Part shown: positions 21,786 through 29,591 of the stretch, piece by piece
Layout: each line of letters opens with the position of its first letter
Position numbering within the stretch: the stretch's first letter is position 1
DNA from: a virus
Direction: 5' to 3' (one strand)
Virus record (IMG/VR): IMGVR_UViG_3300045131_003074
Coordinates: 1-38,503 of that record
Length of the DNA stretch: 38,503 nt
Notes under the pieces: generated by a model
The model's database searches: none
What the model was told of the DNA's origin: nothing
The model's input: the letters and a program-made list of their open reading frames with translations, nothing else
Position numbers and translations under genes: made by a program

Positions 21786-23216
21786 ATGGATAAAGAGTAT
21801 AACGCTCTCCTCCTGGCGGGTTTGATTAAATTCCCTGACTTGAGGCAGAGGGCCTCCGCCGTGACAGACGGCCGCCCGTTGTTCGACAATGCCATGGACC
21901 CGTCCGCGGCGTACATGTGGTCGGTCCTGTGTGAAGTGACCGCCCATTTCCAGAACGATCCTGATTTGGGAGTACTGCAGGCGGAGCTCAAATCCAGGGA
22001 GTCCACCATAAAAGGAGGACGCTTGAAGGGTCTGGTGGCCGGTTCGCTGGCTTTGCTGGACGAGATGCGGATGTATTCCGAGATGGGGGTCGACAAGAAA
22101 ACGGCCGAGAAGTTGCTGACCCACACGTTGAGAACTGTCATGCAGGTCGGCTGGGTGTCCGAGATGTCCAAGTTGAAGGACATGAGCAGCATGAGGGACT
22201 TCGTCCTCCGCGTGAGCAGGGATGAGTCGAAGTTGACGGCCAGCGACGAATCGGTCCATTTCCCCCTGATGAATCCGGAGGACTATCTGACCGACGTGAA
22301 GCGGACTCCCACTGGGCTGCGCTTCGTGGACGAGTTGCTAGGCGGCGGGACGTCGCCGGGGGAGATCATAGGCATATTGGGGCCGTCCGGCGGAGGTAAG
22401 ACCGTGTTGGCCACCGGGCTGGTGTGCGAGGCCGCGCGCCGCCAGAGGAAGGCCATGCTAGTCACATGCGAGCAGACCATAGCCGGCGACATAATGCAGC
22501 GCATCTGCTGTTATATGACGCGAATGTCCATAGACACGTTCCGCGGCAAAAAGAGGTCCGACTGGACGTCGGAGCAGCAGGACAGGTATTCCGCGGAGGC
22601 CAAGCCCTGCGAGAAGTTTCTGGCCGTGGCCGACTTCGCCAAGGGCAACGCAGGCCGCAGCGGAGTTTCGGACATAGTGTCCAGGGTCAGCCACCTCAGG
22701 GACAATGAGGATTTCATCCCGGAGTTGATAGTGGTGGATTGGCTAGGGGCCCTGGTGGAGCGCACCGACAACGGGCGCGCCATGGAGTTGAAGGACAAAT
22801 ACAGGTCGTTCGTGCCTGAGATCATGGACACGCTAGGCAGGGTGGCTCAGCAGTGCGGCGCCGTGGTTTTTCTACTGCACCAGCTATCCACCGACATGCA
22901 GCGCGCCCCGTCATCGCGGAAGCCGAACGCCACGCAGGCCCACGAGTGCAGATCAATAGCGCAGAAGATGAACGCGTGTCTGTGTCTAGGCACTCTGGAC
23001 AGCAAGTCCAGAGTGGGGTGGCTTGTCGCGGACAAGAACAGGGGCGCTCCATACAACGAGATGAAAATCCGGTTGGACGGGGAACACATGAGGTTCGACG
23101 ACGTGTCTGGCGACTACATCACGGATTACAGGGGGGCATGGGTACGCAAGGACGAGGACGACTCGACTGGATCCACCCCGTATAAATCAGCCTATGGATC
23201 CAATGGGAAGCCATAG
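21786..23216 (+). CDS. DnaB-like replicative DNA helicase
   Basis: A 476-residue RecA-fold SF4 helicase. A helical N-terminal domain (about 1-150) is followed by PTGLRFVDELLGGG, Walker A GPSGGGKTV (199-207), MLVTCEQTIAGDI, Walker B ELIVVDWLGALV, and a VVFLLHQLSTDM...QAHECRSIAQKMN segment like DnaB motifs H3/H4. It would unwind DNA at the fork as a hexamer, with the primase encoded immediately downstream (23-base overlap). ATG 21786 is two bases after the preceding stop. It could also be described as gp41-like. Confidence 0.85.
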   Translation: MDKEYNALLLAGLIKFPDLRQRASAVTDGRPLFDNAMDPSAAYMWSVLCEVTAHFQNDPDLGVLQAELKSRESTIKGGRLKGLVAGSLALLDEMRMYSEMGVDKKTAEKLLTHTLRTVMQVGWVSEMSKLKDMSSMRDFVLRVSRDESKLTASDESVHFPLMNPEDYLTDVKRTPTGLRFVDELLGGGTSPGEIIGILGPSGGGKTVLATGLVCEAARRQRKAMLVTCEQTIAGDIMQRICCYMTRMSIDTFRGKKRSDWTSEQQDRYSAEAKPCEKFLAVADFAKGNAGRSGVSDIVSRVSHLRDNEDFIPELIVVDWLGALVERTDNGRAMELKDKYRSFVPEIMDTLGRVAQQCGAVVFLLHQLSTDMQRAPSSRKPNATQAHECRSIAQKMNACLCLGTLDSKSRVGWLVADKNRGAPYNEMKIRLDGEHMRFDDVSGDYITDYRGAWVRKDEDDSTGSTPYKSAYGSNGKP

Positions 23217-24240
23217 CGCGGAATATCAGCCGCTCAACGTGGAGTTGCATTCGGCCATGGAGCGGCTGTTCGGCGACGTGGTCCTGTCGGACAGGGGGGC
23301 CAGGCCCGATGTGACTCCCCGGACGTCCGAGCTGTTGGGTGGCGGGGCCAGTGTTACAGGAGGGGAGTACTACACTGTGGACTGCCCCTTCTGCCTAGAT
23401 TCTCGCAAACGATTGTGGGTGTCCTGCGCTTGGGGGTTCACGGCCTTTGGCTCGCGCCCGTTGACCAAGCTGGCCCACTGCTTCAACGAGAACTGCCTGG
23501 CTGATCCGGCCAATGAGCGCAGGCTGTGGCTGGAGTTGCGCAGGGAGTTGGGCGGGGCATACGGAACCGAACTGAAGTTGAACGACGATTGCCCCCTGGT
23601 GCCTGAAGACCCCTTGAGCCCTGACGAGTGGGGCGCGGGGCTGCCCCCGTGCGTGGAGCTCTCCTCCCCTGACTGCCCCAAGGCTGTCAGAGGCTATCTG
23701 AGGGCTCGCGGATTCAATCCGGCCGTCCTGGGGTCGGAATGGGGCGTCAAGGTGGGGATGGTTCAACCTCATTCGCCGTATCCCAGCCTGATCATACCCG
23801 TGGTCATGCACGGAGTTCTAACGGGATGGCAGGCGCGGAAGGTGTCCGCCAAAGGACCCGGGCCTAAATATTATAATCCGCCTGGGTTCAAGAAATCCCA
23901 CAGTCTGTACAATCTGGATTCGGCACGCTCGTCGCGCCGGGTGATCCTCGTCGAGGGGGTCAGCGACTGCTGGGCCTGTGGGCCGTCGGCAGTAGCTCTA
24001 TTCGGCAAGAAACCATCAGCCAGGCAGGAGGCTTTGATCTTCAGCCTGTTTCAAGGAAGGGAGGTGGCGTGGCTGCCGGACGAGAATGATCCGGAGAGTC
24101 TTGAGACCGCGAGATCCCTGGCACCAGTGTGGCGCGTCAGGGGGTTGTTCTCGCGCATCGAGGTTGTTGTTCTTCCCGGGGATCCGGGATCCAACAAACG
24201 AGTAGACATAGAATCGGCGATAGAGGAGGCGTTCAAATGA
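23194..24240 (+). CDS. DNA primase (DnaG/gp61-like) with zinc finger and TOPRIM
   Basis: A 348-residue protein. The N-terminal zinc module is VDCPFCLDSRKRLWVSC...AHCFNENC. The middle has the RNA-polymerase-like basic region (GWQARKVSAKGPGPKYYN). The TOPRIM signature is VILVEGVSDCWA (about residues 249-260) with a later acidic WLPDENDPES. It makes RNA primers for lagging-strand synthesis together with the DnaB-like helicase. The start overlaps the helicase end; an alternative ATG is at 23203. The end overlaps the polymerase start (ATGA). Confidence 0.85.
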   Translation: MDPMGSHSAEYQPLNVELHSAMERLFGDVVLSDRGARPDVTPRTSELLGGGASVTGGEYYTVDCPFCLDSRKRLWVSCAWGFTAFGSRPLTKLAHCFNENCLADPANERRLWLELRRELGGAYGTELKLNDDCPLVPEDPLSPDEWGAGLPPCVELSSPDCPKAVRGYLRARGFNPAVLGSEWGVKVGMVQPHSPYPSLIIPVVMHGVLTGWQARKVSAKGPGPKYYNPPGFKKSHSLYNLDSARSSRRVILVEGVSDCWACGPSAVALFGKKPSARQEALIFSLFQGREVAWLPDENDPESLETARSLAPVWRVRGLFSRIEVVVLPGDPGSNKRVDIESAIEEAFK

Positions 24241-25694
24241 GAATAGAACAGGGGGTCGACGGGGTTAGATTCGAGATGGCCCATAAAAGGTTCCGCATGA
24301 GGGTGTGGGACCCCGTCGACGGGGAGATACCGGATTGTCCGGGCGGATGGGCCGGGGTGGACACCGAGACTTTGAGGATCTCGGACATCGAGCCGTACAT
24401 CCCGCCGGATCTGGTGCTATTGCAGGCCGCGTATCCCGGACTGGTGCACCTGGTCCCCTGGGACCAGGCGGCGGACTATGTCAGGCGCGTGGCGGTCAGA
24501 GGGATCAAGATGGCCATGTTCAACGCGGCGTTCGACGTGGCCGTGCTGCGGCCGTTCCTTCCAGAGGTTGACACTCTGGTGGAAAGCGGGCTCATAGTGG
24601 ACGTCAGATGCCGTAAATGGGTCAGGGACATATCCCTCAAGGGGTTCATGAACGAGCATGAGACGCTGGCGTCCGCGTTCAAGGCGTCGCTGGCCGTGGA
24701 GCTGGAGAAGCCCGAGGACGTCAGGCTGAGCTACACTAGGGACATGGAGCTGGACATGCCCCACGCCGTATACGCGGCCAAGGACGCGGTGGCCACTTTG
24801 CTCTTGGCGGAGTGCGTGCCAAGTCAGAAGACGGAGGAGGATCAGACCATGGGCTCGGTGGCTTTGGACTCCATAGAGCGCAGAGGCATGCTGGTGGACA
24901 GGGACTATTTCAACGTCAAGAAGTCGGAGTTGGCCGTCAAGATGCTGGAGGACGCGGAGGAGATGAGGCTGATGGGGTTCGACCCGGACCCCAAAGCCAC
25001 CGCGCCGGCCGCCCTGTTGAAGAAGGCCGCCTTGGACGTGGGGCTCAGATTGGAGATGGGTCCAGAGTTGAAGACCCCCGGCACCATGTACAGACAATTG
25101 TCCGTTATGTGGCTGGCCAGACTGGCCTCGGGGGATCCGGCCAATCTTACGGAGGATCTCCGGAACATATTGGCCGAGTGCCTGCGGAGCGCCCCCAACA
25201 TCGCGATTATGGAATTGCGGCGCCTGGCGGATTCGATAGGCATGCCCGATTTGGTGGATGTGCGCCGGATAGGTCTCCATGCCTTGCTGCTCTCACTCTC
25301 GGCGGCCGAGTTGAAGAAGGGCTCGCCGCCCGAGGACGCCTTCGAAGTGGTGGCTGCCCTGCGCAGACTCAGGGGCGGATTCGACGACGTGGTGGCCGTC
25401 AAACCCAAGGAGTTCCTGCAGAATCATCTGAGGAAGTTGTTGGGGGACAAGGAGAATTCCTGGCCCAAGACGCCCACCAATCAGTTGTCCACGTCCAAGG
25501 ATCATCTGGCCAACTTCAAGGACTATGGGATCGAGAAGGATCCGCTGCTGGATATGTACGCGGAGTACAAGCACTCCGAGAAGTTGATAGGGACGTACTT
25601 CAACGAGAGGCATGTCCGCAAGGACGGCCGCATGCACCCGCGGTATAGGGTCATGGTATTAACAGGCCGGACGTCCTGCGCAGATCCCAACCTT
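24237..25694 (+). CDS. Family A DNA polymerase, exon 1 (3'-5' exonuclease and thumb)
   Basis: First of four exons that together give about 781 residues. Exonuclease motifs: GVDTET (Asp42, Glu44), MFNAAFDVAVL (Asp100) and YAAKDAVATLLL. Then come the thumb region (STSKDHLANF, EYKHSEKLIGTYFNER) and HPRYRVMVLTGRTSCADPNL at the entrance to the palm. The open frame runs into non-coding sequence and stops at 25727, so the exon probably ends after CTT at 25694. The phage replicative polymerase would work with the adjacent helicase and primase. All four exons lie in the same frame. Start in an ATGA overlap. Confidence 0.9.
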
Positions 25695-26027
25695 TTCTAT
25701 ATCAACGAATTACGATGCGTTGCCTAGATAGTGGAGGTTGTAAAACCCTTTGAATTGCTGGAACACCTTTAGGTCGGGCAGCACCACAGCGTGGCCGGCG
25801 ACGGCGGGCGCGAAGGTTGGAGAAGAGCCGGGCATCAGGAGGCAATCAGCAGGCAAGGGCCTGGACCGCGCGGTCCAGGTCAAGCTTCAGAGACCATCCC
25901 GCAAGGGAGTAGGGGCCCAGGGTAAAGGGCTTCGAAGCAGAGGGGCGGTCCGATCCCGCATGATATGGTCCGCACACCACGGAGACGTGGTGAGGGGCGT
26001 CTGACCCGGACGTTCCGCAACAAAAGG
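25695..26027 (+). mobile_element. Group I intron 1 in the DNA polymerase gene (no ORF)
   Basis: This 333-base segment separates DPNL from QNLPREG, which are contiguous in family A polymerases. The exon ends in T and the intron in G, as group I introns require. Core landmarks: P-like GAATTGCTGGAA (25752-25763), Q-like AATCAGCAGG, a CCTGGACCGC/GCGGTCCAGG hairpin, R-like CTTCAGAGACC (25885-25895) and S-like GATATGGTCC (25962-25971). No endonuclease ORF is present. The core resembles that of the intron at 27048-28040. Confidence 0.85.
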
Positions 26028-26342
26028 CAAAATCTTCCTAGAGAGGGAGTTAGGGAAATGTTCGTGGCCAGTCCGGGCAATGTGCTGGCGGCCGTGGACT
26101 ATTGTCAGTTGGAGTTGTGCACCCTGGCCCAGACCTGCGTCACCCGGTTCGGGCACAGCAGGATGGCCGATCTGATAAACGCCAACGTCGACTTGCACAG
26201 GTGGTTCGCGGCCAAGGTCAAGGGTCTGCTCAGCCGCGAGTACGACATGAGGGACGAGGGGGATCTGGCCTCTCTGAAGGATATCCTGAAGGGAGTCAGC
26301 AAGAAGGATAGAAGCGACGCGAAGGCCGCAAATTTCGGCGGA
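26028..26342 (+). CDS. Family A DNA polymerase, exon 2 (palm motif A and fingers)
   Basis: The exon begins QNLPREGVREMF and contains motif A (LAAVDYCQLELCTLAQ, with the catalytic Asp), DLHRWFAAKV, and ends in motif B (KKDRSDAKAANFGG, O-helix). It has no good independent start and makes sense only when joined to exon 1. The 3' limit is uncertain: the frame stays open to 26363, but coding character is lost after GGA at 26342. Confidence 0.85.
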
Positions 26343-26726
26343 CTAGTAGTTAAAGCAGCTTAACAAGAACAGGCTTAGCATGTACACTTTTTCTAAACAA
26401 GGAGGTGGGCATGCGAGTTTGTTTGCGTTGCGGAGAGAGCATAGAGGCCAGGCCACTTCACTCTCCGACAATGTTTGTCACCTGCTTTAGCGAATTGGCC
26501 GAATCAAAATCCCGGAATTAAGCGAGAAACCCCGGAGACGGGCAACTCGAGTCCGAAGGCTGCGAGGGATCGCAGTCAGGCGCAACGCATAGTGACAGGG
26601 GAAGACCTCCCATCAGTCACCACGAGGCCGGGACACCGAGAGGTGAAAAAATATGCTGAGCTACGGTTTAATCTGACAAGAAGCCGTAGAAGTCGCGGAT
26701 AAAAAGCCGCGGCGGTAACAACACTG
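26343..26726 (+). mobile_element. Second intervening sequence in the polymerase gene, unclassified
   Basis: About 384 bases interrupt the O-helix between NFGG and LPGGMGSKRF. A U-before/G-end group I rule would fit a start after 26351 and an end at 26726. The standard group I R and S boxes of the other two introns are not found. The 3' part is dense in hairpins: CTGCGA-GGGA-TCGCAG, GTGAC...GTCAC, TCACC...GGTGA and CTACGG...CCGTAG. A 36-codon ORF lies in the 5' part. It could be a diverged group I intron or a degraded transposon/omega-RNA-type element. Boundaries are uncertain by about 10 bases. Confidence 0.65.
26411..26521 (+). CDS. Short cysteine-containing ORF inside the second intervening sequence
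   Basis: A 36-codon ORF with a consensus AAGGAGG site. The product begins MRVCLRCGESIEARP and has another Cys later (FVTCFSELAE). The strong ribosome site suggests it is, or was, translated. Its place matches that of the endonuclease ORF in the 27048-28040 intron, so it may be a truncated homing endonuclease, for example the start of an HNH-type protein; this is inference. Confidence 0.45.
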   Translation: MRVCLRCGESIEARPLHSPTMFVTCFSELAESKSRN

Positions 26727-27047
26727 TTGCCTGGAGGCATGGGATCCAAAAGATTCCACGCCCACGCCAAGACCTGCGGAGTGGTGGGGATGACGCTGGC
26801 AGACGCGGAGTCGTTGAGAAATAGCTGGCTGGAGGCGTACCCCGAGATGACGGAGTACTTCCAGTTGGAGAAGGATCAGCTGGATGGATCCTTCGTTGCC
26901 GAGACGGTGGGGACCGGACTGCGCAGATCCAAATGCTCATACAGCTCCGCGGCCAACTTCCCGTTCCAGAGCCTGGCCGCGGCGGGGGCCAAGCGGGCCC
27001 TGTGGGCCCTGCACAAGTTCAACATCCCGGTCGTCAATTTCATCCAT
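26727..27047 (+). CDS. Family A DNA polymerase, exon 3 (fingers to palm)
   Basis: Starts LPGGMGSKRFHAHAK, the continuation of motif B, and runs through SLRNSWLEAYPEM, VGTGLRRSKCSYSSAANFPF, QSLAAAGAKRAL to NIPVVNFIH, stopping exactly before the catalytic Asp of motif C. The following codon is TAG in unspliced RNA. It is functional only if spliced to exon 4. Confidence 0.85.
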
Positions 27048-28040
27048 TAGCAAAAATCTCAAATGATGCTAAGGTAAAGGCGTCAAAGGAGGTTTGTCTA
27101 TGAAGAACCAGCTGAGAGTGTACGTGTACAACAACACCGTCGACAATAAAAAGTACGTAGGCGCCACGTCAATGGAACTATCAGCCAGAGCCGGAAAGAA
27201 CGGCAGCCAATATAGAGGAAGCGTCTTCTTCTACGAGGCTATACGCAAGTATGGCTGGTCGGCTTTCAAGGTAGTGAGGTGCGAGGAAGGCCTGTCGCAT
27301 CCGGAAGCCGCCGCACTGGAGAAGAAGCTGATCGCCGAATACAAGGCCAACGACCCGGAGCACGGGTACAACTTGTACAGGGGCGGACTGCGGTTGGAGA
27401 GTCTGACGGAGCGCGAGCGCAAGACAAGGTTGGATAAGATCAAGGCATCGCTAAGAAGCCAGCGGTCGTCGGACGAGGTTCGCGCTAAGATGCGCGAACG
27501 CATGCTGGAGGTATGGTCGCGAGGCGAGCAGCGTTCTATACGAATGGCTGCCCGAAAAGCGAATCCACCAGGCCGTCCGGCCGTACGAGCGCAATGCGTG
27601 GAGACGGGTGTTGTGTACGTGAACCTAAAAGAGGCGTCCAAGGCCTTCGGAATGTGTGTCGCCGCCATAAGCAAAGGTTTGAAACGGAATGGCGGAGTCA
27701 TGGTTTTACACACACGCGCGAAAGGTAAAGAAGTGGTTCATCTTCGTAGACTAGACATGGTGGATGTAAAACGCGGAGAATTGCTGGAATAGGCTTAGAG
27801 CCGTCTGAACCACAGCGTAGCCGGTAACGGCAGGCGCGACGGTTTGAGAATCAGACGGATTGTCCAACCAGCAGCCGATCCTCCATTTGGAGGCAGGTTC
27901 AGAGACTAAACGTACACCCAAGTGGGTGGAAGCACCGCGGCCTCGAAAGAGGTATGATATAGTCCAGCCTTCCGGGAAAGCCGGAAGCTGTCCGTAAAAG
28001 GGCAGGGGCAGGGAAACTACGAACCTGCTTGAATACAGCG
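27048..28040 (+). mobile_element. Group I intron 3 in the polymerase gene, with GIY-YIG endonuclease
   Basis: This 993-base segment splits the HDE catalytic motif between His and Asp. Exon 3 ends in T and the intron ends in G. The core has GAATTGCTGGAA (27778-27789, identical to intron 1), R box GTTCAGAGACTA (27897-27908) and S box ATGATATAGTCC (27954-27965), both near-consensus. The 5' half encodes a GIY-YIG endonuclease whose stop lies in the intron core. Confidence 0.92.
27100..27792 (+). CDS. GIY-YIG homing endonuclease (intron-encoded)
   Basis: A 230-residue protein with AAAGGAGG seven bases before the ATG at 27100. The nuclease domain is at the N-terminus: VYVYNNTVDNKKYVGATS (GIY and YIG strands), AIRKYGWSAFKV, and EAAALEKKLIAEYKA with the catalytic Glu, then YNLYRGG. 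A basic linker and a C-terminal helix-turn-helix-like/NUMOD segment (LKEASKAFGMCVAAISKGLK) would give DNA-site recognition, as in I-TevI-type and SegE-type enzymes. It would cut intron-less polymerase genes and spread the intron. Less GC-rich than flanking exons. Confidence 0.9.
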   Translation: MKNQLRVYVYNNTVDNKKYVGATSMELSARAGKNGSQYRGSVFFYEAIRKYGWSAFKVVRCEEGLSHPEAAALEKKLIAEYKANDPEHGYNLYRGGLRLESLTERERKTRLDKIKASLRSQRSSDEVRAKMRERMLEVWSRGEQRSIRMAARKANPPGRPAVRAQCVETGVVYVNLKEASKAFGMCVAAISKGLKRNGGVMVLHTRAKGKEVVHLRRLDMVDVKRGELLE

Positions 28041-28292
28041 GATGAGGTTATATTAGACGTCCCCGAGCTGATAGCCGGGGAGGTGGTGGCCGTCACCCAG
28101 GAGTTGATGATCGGGGCCATGCGCGAGGTGGTTCCAGACGTGACGATCCGTGTGGAGGCCACACTGATGCGTAGATGGAGCAAGAAAGCGGAGGCGGTGT
28201 ACGATGGGAAAGGAGTTCTGGCACCGTGGGAGGATCGACTGATTAAGCAGCTTTTCGACTCGAAAGGCTCCCCAGTAACAGCCGCGGCGTGA
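28041..28292 (+). CDS. Family A DNA polymerase, exon 4 (motif C Asp and C-terminus)
   Basis: Begins DEVILDVPELIAGEV, directly completing VNFIH-DEV, the palm motif C with a catalytic Asp. It continues to VRVEATLMRRWSKKAE and ends at TGA 28292 after about 83 residues. It is not expressed as an independent enzyme. The tail after the palm is slightly longer than in many phage polymerases. Confidence 0.85.
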   Translation, partial: DEVILDVPELIAGEVVAVTQELMIGAMREVVPDVTIRVEATLMRRWSKKAEAVYDGKGVLAPWEDRLIKQLFDSKGSPVTAAA

Positions 28293-28337
28293 GCCGGGCG
28301 AACGACAAACCAACAAACAGCACACAGGAGTATCAAC

Positions 28338-29591
28338 ATGGGTCTTTATTCGATGAACGATGATTTCGGCCGCCGCGGCGGCTCCAACGGGGTTTTCGCC
28401 CCGGGCGTCAAAACTCTCAGATTCACCGGCAAGAACACGCCGATGGACTTCCGCATCCTGCCCGCGTTCGATCCGAACAAGGTGTTCGAGACGCCCAAAG
28501 GCATCGAGGTGGATCCGGAGTCCTGGGTCCCGTTCCGCAAGGACGACGACGAGGGCTCCCTCAACACATGGGGCCGCCTGATCACGGAGGGCCGCTGGCT
28601 TGGCCATCCGGGCGGCCGGCAGGTGGACATCGTGTCCGAGACGACGTATGGCGAGTCCGAGTCCAGTTGCGTCCTGCTCAAATTCATCAACACGGTGGCT
28701 GCCCGCCCGGAGTGGAAGTACCTCCAGGAGGAGCGCCCCTATCCAACGGCCAAAGGGGTGATCATCCGCAAGGCGATGCCCATCCGGGCCTCGGCCTCCG
28801 TCCTCATCAACCTGGTCTGCGTGGACCATCCGGGCGAGGGCGTGCAACTGGGCGTCCTGTCCAACATGACCATGATCTCCATCACGGGGCGGTCGGGCAT
28901 CGGCACGATGGCCAACGCGTCCGTCAGCGAGGAGGCCTTGGCCTCGGACTACTGCTCCCGCTGGGCGTGCGGGGATTTGACCAAGCCGGGCAGGGGCATC
29001 GTCGTCCGCGTGGAGAAGGACACCGACACCAAGAAGCCCATCCAGGGTTTCGTGGCCGTGTTGGCCATGGACTCCCGCGGAGGGTTGCGCAGGTTCGAGA
29101 CCACCAGGGAGCATTTGATGGACAGGTACAACCTGTACGACATCGAATCCCTGATTCCCCGCAGGGACGCGGCCTTCAACGTCAGGCTGCTGGTGGAGGC
29201 TTTCGACGGGGTCAGCCCGACAGGAGTGCCCGAGCGCGAGTTGCTGCGCGAGTTGTTCTCTGACATTTGCGACATCCCGTCGCACGCCATCCCGGGCCAG
29301 AAGCAGACGTTCGCCGCCCCCGCCAAGAGGGACGAGGAGGAGCTCGCCGAAGCGTTCGCCGCGCCCAAACCGCGTAAACAGGCGCAGCTCGCGCCCGCGC
29401 CTGAGCCCGTGGATGATACAGGCGTGGAGTACGTGCCGCCACAACCCGCCAAACCAGTGGCGGCCAGGCCCCCGGAGCATAACCGCTCTCCGGCCGTCCC
29501 CGCCCAGAAGCAGCAGGTGGACAAGGCCCAGTTGGCCGCCCGCCTGAAGGCTGCGCAGGACTTGCTGGAGCAGGATGAAGCCGGTGAGTAA
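28338..29591 (+). CDS. Probable single-stranded DNA-binding protein (by context)
   Basis: A 417-residue protein with an AGGAG site before the ATG. The N-terminal 310 residues are a mixed beta-rich domain (TLRFTGKNTPMDFRILPAFD; VLINLVCVDHPGEGV). The C-terminal 100 residues are Pro/Ala/Gln-rich and end in an acidic tip (DLLEQDEAGE), the architecture of phage SSBs whose acidic tail contacts replication partners. Its place between polymerase and recombinase is where T4-like phages need gp32. No SSB motif is certain; a structural annotation is excluded mainly by the context. Confidence 0.5.
   Translation: MGLYSMNDDFGRRGGSNGVFAPGVKTLRFTGKNTPMDFRILPAFDPNKVFETPKGIEVDPESWVPFRKDDDEGSLNTWGRLITEGRWLGHPGGRQVDIVSETTYGESESSCVLLKFINTVAARPEWKYLQEERPYPTAKGVIIRKAMPIRASASVLINLVCVDHPGEGVQLGVLSNMTMISITGRSGIGTMANASVSEEALASDYCSRWACGDLTKPGRGIVVRVEKDTDTKKPIQGFVAVLAMDSRGGLRRFETTREHLMDRYNLYDIESLIPRRDAAFNVRLLVEAFDGVSPTGVPERELLRELFSDICDIPSHAIPGQKQTFAAPAKRDEEELAEAFAAPKPRKQAQLAPAPEPVDDTGVEYVPPQPAKPVAARPPEHNRSPAVPAQKQQVDKAQLAARLKAAQDLLEQDEAGE

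Noticed and set aside
26475-26702. 75-residue frame across the second intervening sequence
   Set aside because: It runs through the hairpin-rich part, has no ribosome binding site and gives a random-looking basic product; the SD-led 36-codon ORF at 26411 is the better candidate.
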